The notes beneath the pieces were generated by a model. The model was given only the letters and a program-made list of their open reading frames with translations. It ran no database searches and was not told the DNA's origin. The position numbers were made by a program, and so were the translations under genes. This document shows positions 57,782 through 64,000 of a stretch of 64,000 nucleotides of DNA, piece after piece (the stretch's first letter is position 1; the number at the start of each line of letters is the position of its first letter). This DNA is from Lotus japonicus. Its lineage: Eukaryota; Streptophyta; Magnoliopsida; Fabales; Fabaceae. The stretch is from positions 40,883,176 through 40,947,175 of the forward strand of contig NC_080046.1 in the NCBI RefSeq assembly GCF_012489685.1. Direction: 5' to 3'.

Positions 57782-59085
57782 TATCTAGTGATAGGGCATG
57801 TTTTTATGTGAGAGTGAGAGGAGTGATTTTCAACCATTAGATCAAAATCAATGGATGAGATTAAAAGCGTCTTAAAAAACCTTCCCTTCCCCTGTTTTTT
57901 CACGCACCAACACACGCAACTATGCACCTCCATTGATGTCGAAAGTACAAATCTCCATTGATGCCAACATAATCCTCTGTATCGCTACGACTTAAATAGA
58001 GTGGAGGTCACTGAAATAATGACAAATCTCAAAGAAGCTGAATGCAATTACCTCTTAAAATTATATACTTATTATTAGTTGAAGATAATTGTTATTCTTA
58101 CCCCCTCTCATCAAGTTCCATCCCTATAAAAATGAGAAAATTATAAAATACCCCTTTTCAAAAAATAACTTCTCGTAACCTCCCAAACCCCCCCGCTCTC
58201 ATTTTAAATTTTTCCCAAAACCACCCACCACCCATTTCAATTTCACTTCTTCTTCAACGGTTTCATCATCTTCTTCTCCATCTCTTTCTATTTTCTTGGT
58301 GTTTCATCATCTTCTTCTTCCATTCTGTCACCTGCGACCACTACCCACCGTCGCACTCGACTGCCGCGTTGTCTGCCCCATCGCCGACTCTTACCGCTAA
58401 ATTGTTCGTTTCTACCATTAATCGCACTTTAAAGTTTGTAGGCTACTCACTCTAAAGTGCGTAGGTAACACACTTTAAAGTGAGTAGCCTACGCACTTTA
58501 AAGTGAGAATGACCGGAATTATTTACAAGGGGCATTTTTGGATTATTCTAATGTAAGGGAGATGGAACTAGATGTGAAGGGGTGGAAATAACAACAACCT
58601 TAGTTGAAACATGTAGACTATATAATGATTAAATTATATAAAGTTTTTTTCAAAAATGGACCTATGGTCTAAAGCACAGAAAGGGCCTCCAGCTGCTCAT
58701 CAATCAGTAGTGGAGAATATTAACTAGCAAGCCGAAATCAGCTTCTGAGGTTCGACGAAGCTTGTGAAGGACACTTGTAGAGTGGACCGAAAGAAAGAGA
58801 GCAAAAGTGGAAGGAGATAAGAGAGAGGTCGCTGGTGTCTCTCGAGAAAGAGGGTTTAGGGTATGGAGCAGGAATTTGAGCGATTGATGAAGGCAGAGCA
58901 TAAATGTATGGAAGAGAGTGTTATGTTTGAAAATCACACGAAGAAGAAGAAGAAAACTGGGTTTGAGCGGAAGGTAAATAAATTTGGGAAGGAAAAAGAG
59001 AAAGATGAAAATCTGATTTATGGTTTCCACTAATTTGATATTTGAAAGTGAGAGAGAAAGAGAGTAAGATATAGTAATCCTTTCC
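57779..59085. other. Intergenic DNA with a hairpin repeat
   Basis: No convincing gene. The region 58195-58400 is C/T-rich and resembles a 5' UTR. An inverted repeat lies at 58438-58492. The open frame of 134 codons on the minus strand (58704-59108) has no recognisable motif. Confidence 0.4.
58438..58492. repeat. Perfect-stem inverted repeat with internal CACTTTAAAGTG words
   Basis: GTAGGCTACTCACT (58438-58451) pairs with AGTGAGTAGCCTAC (58479-58492). The stem continues inward through CTAAAGTG/CACTTTAA to a loop of about 11 bases. CACTTTAAAGTG-like palindromes also appear just outside (58425-58433 and 58494-58505). Confidence 0.8.
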
Positions 59086-59089
59086 TTTG

Positions 59090-59460
59090 ATAGGTTGTAA
59101 TCTATCAAAGGAAAGGTTGTAATCTATAGTATAATATATAAATACAAATGCACACACAATTCTGTTTGTGTTTTACTTGAATAGAATATAATAGAATAGA
59201 AGATTTTTGTTGCAAGATGTGAACCGACTCCCCATTTTCACCATCTTCTTCACTCACCAAAACCCCTCTTCCTTCACCCACCACCAACCAAAAAAACCCT
59301 AACTTCGCCAAACCACAACTAAAAATGAGTTAGAGTTTAGAGTTTAGAGTTTGGGGTCAGATGTAAGCTGAATTAGAGGCTTCTGGCACATCTATTGTGC
59401 AATACAGCAGGGTAGCATTTGGATGTGGGTGGAGAGTCAATTTTACACTGCAAAACTCTC
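59090..59460 (+). promoter_or_regulatory. Promoter and 5' region of the caspase-like array, copy 1
   Basis: ATATAAATACAAATGCACAC near 59135 includes a TATA box. The text 'gatgtgaaccgactcccc', a TTCACTCACC-rich leader and AAAAACCCTAACTTCGCC (telo-box-like AAACCCTAA) follow. The whole stretch recurs at 60105-60455 with small changes, about 1.0 kb away, so it was duplicated with the first unit. Confidence 0.55.
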
Positions 59461-59562
59461 TGGTTTTTCTGATTTTGTTTTCCTTCCTGTTTGGGGTTTC
59501 TTGTACTCCTGTTTTTGCTAACATAGATTTCCAATTTATTGTGTTTTTTTTTTGCTGCAGCT

Positions 59563-60079
59563 ATGACCACACCCACACGGAGAGCACTTATTGTTGGTCT
59601 GAACTACCAAGGTTCCGAGATTGAGGAAGAGAGATCTTAACTGGTTGAAAGGAAGGATACTCGACTTGTGGATAAATTTCTGAAAAAAAAAAATTTAATG
59701 ACACAATTATTACTACTGCTCATCAAATCCGGGAGGCAATGGACTCTCTTTATTAAGATTAATGTGATGGGAACAATGTCTTGTTTTTCTACTCAGGGCA
59801 TTCTGGTTACCACAATGGTGAATTGTCCATATGGGGAATTGACCAGCAGCCTATTACAGGTAATTAATTTCAGCCCTTTTGAAAAATATTTAATTCTATC
59901 TTGATTTGAACTTGAGGTTTTGGCTAATTCTATTTTGTTTTGTAGGTGGAGAACTTGAAGCTTTGGCTACAAGAATCAGTCGAAAGTGTTGTTTGACAAT
60001 CGCTTTTGATTGTTTTGTAGGGTTAGAGACCTTGGTCAGTGGCAACGATTCCGAAGTTTCTCGCAGCTGTATATCCAGG
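59563..60079 (+). pseudogene. Caspase-like (metacaspase-type, peptidase C14) p20 fragments, unit 1
   Basis: Metacaspases are Cys proteases of the caspase fold. A splice acceptor TTGCTGCAG is followed by ATG at 59563 and MTTPTRRALIVGLNYQGSEI, the usual metacaspase opening, but a stop comes at 59637. Farther on (59700-59859), across a frame change, come a pair of stops and then NNVLFFYSGHSGYHNGELSI, where the His of YSGH(S/G) is the catalytic one. A donor at 59860 joins to 59946, GGELEALATRISRKCCLTIA and FDCF, where the active-site Cys motif (usually DCCHSG) is altered. The frame continues to about 60079. At least one frameshift and several stops make this a pseudogene. Confidence 0.55.
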
Positions 60080-60104
60080 TGAAACACGTTTCTGTTCAAA
60101 ATCC

Positions 60105-60455
60105 TTTCCTTTGATAAGTCGCAATATATAGTATAATATATAAATACAAATGCACACACGATTCTGTTTGTGTTTTACTCGCATAGAATATAATAGAATA
60201 GAAGATGGTTGTTGCAAGATGTGAACCGACTCCCCATTTTCACCATCTTCTTCACTCACGAAAACCCCTCTTCCTTCACCTACCACCAACAGAAAAACCC
60301 TAACTTCGCCAAACCACAACTAAAAATGAGTGAGGGTTTAGTCTTTGGGGTCAAATGTAAGCTAAATCTGAGGTTTCTGGCACTGCTATTGTGCAATACG
60401 ACAGGGTGATTTGGATGTGGGTGGAGAGTTAATTTTACGCAGCAAAACTTTCTGG
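60105..60455 (+). promoter_or_regulatory. Duplicate of the array promoter and 5' region, copy 2
   Basis: Matches 59090-59460, including the TATA area (AATATATAAATACAAATG near 60130), the 'gatgtgaaccgactcccc' leader and the AAACCCTAACTTCGCC word. At 60455 it is joined directly to the exon GTAGAGAACTTGAGG, so the p20 exons present in unit 1 are missing here. Confidence 0.55.
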
Positions 60456-60873
60456 TAGAGAACTTGAGGCTTTGGCTAGAAGAATCGGTCAAAGTGTCGT
60501 TTGACAATCGCTTTTGTATTGCTACCAAAGCGAACAGATTTTCTCTGATGAATTCTTTGAACAAGCTTTTTGTGTCTGTGGTGAAGATGAAGATGAAGAT
60601 CCCCACGTTGGTGTCGTGTTTTTCATCTCTAGCCGAAAAGACGAATTTGGTAAATGGTTGATCGACCGTTTTGGGAAACCCGTAGATGGACCTTTCACCC
60701 TTTCCTTGTATCAAATCATGCGAAATTATGGTGGGAAATACTTTACCAATGAGACGGTCTTTGAATATCCGGAGAATTTTGTGCCGGCTATCAGAGATAG
60801 CTTTACAGATGAGCTTCATCCCGTCATGAAGCGTAGCTCCAGGATGAAAAAGCTCCAATTTTTTTCTCGTAAG
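60456..60873 (+). pseudogene. Caspase-like p10 exon, unit 2
   Basis: After an initial frameshift the frame reads SEQIFSDEFFEQAFCVCGED, then DPHVGVVFFISSRKDEFGKW, GPFTLSLYQIMRNYGGKYFT and VFEYPENFVPAIRDSF. The VVFF.SSRKDE and GPFT.SL patterns match the p10 part of metacaspases (small-subunit core and GG-FT strand). It ends CGTAAG|GTATGC, a good donor. The active-site Cys region upstream is out of frame. Confidence 0.55.
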
Positions 60874-60929
60874 GTATGCTTCTCTCAACTTTCCAATGTT
60901 TTTTTTGTTTTTGTGGACCTTTGACACTA

Positions 60930-61462
60930 CCAAGGAAACTCACATTTGGATAGAATACATGGACAATATGATTTCTATGTATGGTGTCCGGAGTGAGGTA
61001 ATAGAGAAAAAAATAATTCAGTTTTTGTTCTCTTGTAATTATTATGTGGGTAGTCCAACTTCTCTATGTTTGTGTAGTATGACATAACGAGTGTATTCCG
61101 GAGTGCTCTTCAACTTGGTGCTCCCAAAAAAGTTTATCTAGAAATCTTAGGATCGTATGAAAGGGTTGTGGAGCGTGATCGTCAATAGAGACCGAATGAA
61201 AGAGGGCCTACTTTTGCTGATGAATCACTAAAACAAATGACCAAGAAGTTTCGCCATTCATGCCTAGTACTTTGTTTTAACCTGTAAATATAGATTCTTC
61301 ACTGAATTAGGAACTGTACTAGAAACTTACTTTTACACTAAATTTCAGGTTTGGATGAGGCGTTTACAAAGTCTTTTGAAGCAAAATCACGATGACACAT
61401 CTGTTATGATGAGTGCTGTGTTATATCTTACCAAAAAATAAGCATGCAAAATTCATCTCTAG
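60930..61462 (+). pseudogene. RRP5-like HAT-repeat exons, unit 2
   Basis: Three exon-like pieces with intact splice signals are 60930-60997 (HIWIEYMDNMISMYGV), 61078-61266 and 61349-61462. The second piece reads SVFRSALQLGAPKKVYLEIL, then GSYERVVERDRQ and SLKQMTKKFRHSCL after a stop. The third reads VWMRRLQSLLKQNHDDTSVM. The run SALQ..APKKV, ERVVERD, KKFRHS and RRLQSLLKQ is that of the C-terminal HAT repeats of RRP5/PDCD11, a pre-rRNA processing protein. Introns are kept, so this came from genomic DNA and not from an mRNA copy. Stops and a frameshift at the A-run make it non-coding as it stands. Confidence 0.55.
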
Positions 61463-61882
61463 GTAGACAACTTGAGGCTTTGGCTAGAAGAATCGGTCGA
61501 AAGTGTTTGTTTGACAATCGCTTTTAATTGCTGCCAAAGCGAACATATTTTCTATGATGAATTCTTTGAACAAGCTTTTTGTGTATGTGGTGAAGATGGA
61601 TATGAAGATCCCCACGTTGGTGTCGTGTTCTTCGGCTCTGGTCGAAAAGACGAATTCAGTAAAGGGTTGATCGATCGTTCTACGAAACCCATAGGTGGAC
61701 CTTTCCCCCTTTCTTTGTCACAAATCATGCGGGATTATGATGGACAATACTTTACCAATGAGGAGGTCTTTGAATATCCAGAGAATTTTGTGCCGGCTAT
61801 CAGAGGTAGCTTTACGAATGATCTTCATCCTGTCATGAAGCGCAGCTCCAGGATGGAAAAGCTCCAATTTTTTTCTCGTAAG
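61463..61882 (+). pseudogene. Caspase-like p10 exon, unit 3
   Basis: Same exon as units 2 and 4, starting right after the TCTCTAG at 61456-61462. After a frameshift at the start it reads SEHIFYDEFFEQAFCVCGED, DPHVGVVFFGSGRKDEFSKG, GPFPLSLSQIMRDYDGQYFT and VFEYPENFVPAIRGSF, then KLQFFSRK|GT. GPFP in place of GPFT is a change at a usually conserved spot. An open frame of 151 codons (61472-61927) covers it, but its first codons are out of register with the active-site Cys motif. Confidence 0.55.
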
Positions 61883-61951
61883 GTCCTCTCAACCTTACAA
61901 GATGTTTTTGTTTTTGTGGACCTTTGACATTACCAAAATTTTGATTGTCAG

Positions 61952-62521
61952 GATGTACCATCGTATTTGAAACATCGGTTGAAAGATCTCTCAAGGAAGC
62001 TCACATTTGGATAGAATATATGGACTGTATAATTTCTGTGTATGGTGTCCGGAGTGAAGTAATAGAGAAAAACTCAATTCAGTTTTTGTTCTCTAGTAAT
62101 TATTATGCGGGTAGTCCAACTTTGCTGTGTTTGTGCAGTATGGCATAATGAGTGTATTCCAGAGTGCTCTTCAACTTGGTTCTCCCAAGAAAGTTCATCT
62201 AAATCTTGGGATCGTATGAAAGGGTTGTGGAGCGTGATCGTCAACAGAGGCCTAATGAAAGGGGGCCTACTTTTGCCGATGAATCACTAAAACAAATGAC
62301 CAAGAAGTTCCGCCGTTCATGCCTAGTACTTTGTTTTATCTTTTAAATATAGATTCTCCACTGAATTAGGAACTGTACTGGAAACTTACTTCTACACTAA
62401 TTTCAGGTACGGTTGAGGCGTTTACAAAGTCTTTTGAAGCAAAATTACGATGACACATCTGTTATGATGAGTGTTGTATTATGTCTTCCCAAAAAAAAAA
62501 GCATGCAAAATTCATCTCTAG
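61952..62521 (+). pseudogene. RRP5-like HAT-repeat exons, unit 3
   Basis: Exon pieces are 61952-62058 (VERSLKEAHIWIEYMDCIIS), 62139-62325 and 62407-62521. The first donor has become AA|GTAATA instead of AG|GTAATA. The second piece reads SVFQSALQLGSPKKVHL, then loses frame at a 1-base deletion near 62203. The third reads RRLQSLLKQNYDDTSVMMSV and remains open into the caspase-like exon of unit 4. Same origin and introns as in unit 2. Confidence 0.55.
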
Positions 62522-63033
62522 GTGGAGAACTTGAGGCTTTGGCTAGAAGAATCGGTCGAAAGTGTCGTTTGACAATCGTTGATGATTGTTGCCAAAGCGA
62601 CCATATTTTCTCTGATGAATTCTTTGAACAAGCTTTTTGGGTCTATGGTGAAGATGAAGATGAAGATCCCCACGTTGGTGTCGTGTTTTTCGGCTCTAGC
62701 CGAAAAGACGAATTCGGTAAAGGGTTGATCGACCATTCTAGGAAACCCGTAGGTGGACCTTTCACTGTTTCTTTGTCACAAATCATGCGAGTTTATGGTC
62801 AGCAATACTTTACCAATGAGGAGGTCTTTGAATATTCGGAGAATTTTGTGCTGGCTTTCAGAGGTAGCTTTACGGATGAGCTTTATCCCGTCATGAAGCG
62901 CTTCTCTCAACTTTACAATGTGTTTTTGTTTTTGTGGACCTTTGGCATTACCAAAGTTTTTATTGTCAGGCTGTACCATCGTATTTTGAAACATCGGTTG
63001 AAAGATCTTCATAGGAAGCTCACATTTGGATAG
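62413..63033 (+). CDS. Open chimeric frame: RRP5-like exon joined to caspase-like p10 exon (unit 4)
   Basis: This 206-codon frame starts in RRP5-like exon c (LRRLQSLLKQNYDDTSVM), crosses the junction at 62521/62522 without a stop and reads GGELEALARRIGRKCRLTIV, then DDCCQSD, an active-site-like Cys motif (metacaspase DCCHSG type) in the correct frame. It continues FEQAFWVYGEDEDEDPHVGV, then GPFTVSLSQIMRVYGQQYFT. A deletion after 62898 removes the end of the p10 exon, and the frame ends in unrelated codons. It is the only unit where Cys motif and p10 are in one frame. Whether it is expressed is unknown. No ATG is seen close to a promoter, and the p20 catalytic His part is absent. I consider a pseudogene more likely than a working protease. 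Confidence 0.4.
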   Translation: MRRLQSLLKQNYDDTSVMMSVVLCLPKKKSMQNSSLGGELEALARRIGRKCRLTIVDDCCQSDHIFSDEFFEQAFWVYGEDEDEDPHVGVVFFGSSRKDEFGKGLIDHSRKPVGGPFTVSLSQIMRVYGQQYFTNEEVFEYSENFVLAFRGSFTDELYPVMKRFSQLYNVFLFLWTFGITKVFIVRLYHRILKHRLKDLHRKLTFG

Positions 63034-63194
63034 AATACATTGACTATATGATTTCTATGTATGGTGTCCGGAGTGAGGTAATAGAGAAAAACACAATTCA
63101 GTTTTTGTTCTCTAGTAATTGTTATGTGGGTAGTCCATCTTTGCTGTGTTTGTGCAGTATGACATAATGAGTGTATTCCGGAGTGCTCTTCATT
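62970..63194 (+). pseudogene. Truncated RRP5-like exons at the array end, unit 4
   Basis: Acceptor ATTGTCAG at 62962-62969, exon a to 63077 (GAG|GTAATAG), acceptor TGTGCAG at 63157, then the start of exon b (TATGACATAATGAG). This breaks off at about 63194, inside the exon. The text after the break belongs to another repeat. Confidence 0.5.
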
Positions 63195-64000
63195 GTCTAT
63201 ATTGATTAATTAAACATAATATGGGTATATATGTAATTAATCTTATGGTTCTGTTCTGTTTGTGATGTATTTGCCAAACACAGTAAACATAACATTTTTG
63301 TCCCGTTCCATCTTGTTATGTTCTGTTCCGTTCTGTTCGGTTTCCAAACGCTACCTTAGGGTAGATCAGACTTTCTGATATGGTTTGGGAACACAAAGGA
63401 TCGTCTTGAAAACCGGTGACAAAAGATATGAACTTGACCCTAACCGCGGCCTGCCGGTAGAACCAAAGTTATCAAAGATAAAAGGGGAACTTGACCCTAA
63501 CCGCGACCTACCGGTAGAACCAAAGTTATCAAGTTTAGTTCTTAACCCAAGAACAAATGGGAAGCTCTCACAATATGAGAAAACTCAATATCATTCAGAT
63601 TCAAAAACTGATTTGTTCCATACATTGAGTCCCTATTTATAGGCTAAGTGGGATGCTACTCTTTCAAATAAGTAATAATGCTCCCACTAACATTTAATAG
63701 ACTCCACTAGAGATTTATAGCTCCACTAGCATTGGAAACTTGAGTAAAAACCCACTATTCCTAAAGATGAGTCAAAGACTCATAAAATACATTAAAAACC
63801 AACTAGGGAAATACAAAATGTCATCAGAAAATTCACCCCTATATTAAATACGAAAATTCAAGAAAATAACTAAAATGAACTTATTTACTAAATATTAATG
63901 TCCATGAGGGCATCTTGAACATGCAGATTGGGCTCTTGAAAATTATGCCTTCAAGTTGGGTCTAAGTCATCATCATTCTTGAGTTCAAGAAAATTGACCC
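63195..64000. other. Intergenic DNA with a decayed repeat end and a short tandem duplication
   Basis: At 63300-63357 GTTCTGTTCGGTTTCC then AAACGCTACCTTA resembles one end of a plant MITE family (inverse: TAAGGTAGCGTTTGGAAACC). The other end was not found. At 63430-63531 the 46-bp phrase starting GAACTTGACCCTAACCGCG occurs twice (56 bp apart). It lies in an 85-codon frame (63385-63642) that has no recognisable domain. Confidence 0.45.

Noticed and set aside
58704..59108. 134-codon minus-strand frame
   Set aside because: Low complexity, no motif, and it lies opposite the leader-like sequence of the array.

Overview
The window is plant nuclear DNA, almost certainly from a eudicot and possibly a legume (the legume part is a weak inference). 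The reasons are GT-AG introns in AT-rich DNA, L1 LINEs with a C-terminal RNase H, Tekay-like LTRs with TGTAACACCC...GGGTGTTACA ends, and an integrated caulimovirid. Three host genes look complete. They are an RNA polymerase I/III subunit of the AC40/RPAC1 type (+, coding 9718-13687, 9 coding exons, 387 aa), a SEC14-like lipid-transfer protein (+, 25553-29139, 11 exons, 337 aa) and a WEB-family coiled-coil protein (-, 30900-33937, 2 coding exons, 653 aa). The last two are convergent. A short importin-5-like pseudogene lies at about 23300-23735.

Most of the rest is transposable elements, and many can be delimited exactly by their target-site duplications (TSDs). From 1.5 to 8.0 kb a hAT element holds two solo LTRs one after the other, and a weak older inverted repeat surrounds it. 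A 5'-truncated LINE with a 16-bp TSD follows at 8.1-8.7 kb. A tRNA-type SINE lies at 15.8 kb, a near-full-length decayed L1 LINE at 16.9-22.6 kb, a small MITE at 24.6 kb and a hAT MITE at 36.1-36.7 kb. Two Mutator-like elements with 9-bp TSDs lie at 38.2-39.5 and 47.8-48.4 kb. Between them, at 39.7-46.6 kb, a LINE 3' fragment is split by two hAT elements. The second hAT holds a solo LTR, and that LTR holds LINE ORF1 sequence. TRIM-like elements lie at 32.9-33.2 kb and 46.7-47.0 kb.

From 48.6 to 57.7 kb there is a rearranged endogenous pararetrovirus (Caulimoviridae; Florendovirus-like by layout). The main copy reads movement protein, capsid with a CCHC knuckle, aspartic protease, [in-frame stop], reverse transcriptase and RNase H, then a second ORF with its own in-frame stop. 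It is flanked by partial direct and inverted copies of itself, including an inverted piece with a TATA box and a tRNA-Met primer-site-like sequence. (TA)n repeats bound the cluster on both sides.

The right end (59.1-63.2 kb) is the least expected region. It is a tandem array of roughly 1-kb units that join a caspase-like (metacaspase-type) exon to exons resembling the C-terminal HAT-repeat part of the ribosome-biogenesis protein RRP5. A duplicated promoter/5' region feeds the array, and one unit has an open frame running through the junction. All exon coordinates come from reading splice signals and frame by eye. Family names come from recognition of motifs, not from a database search.
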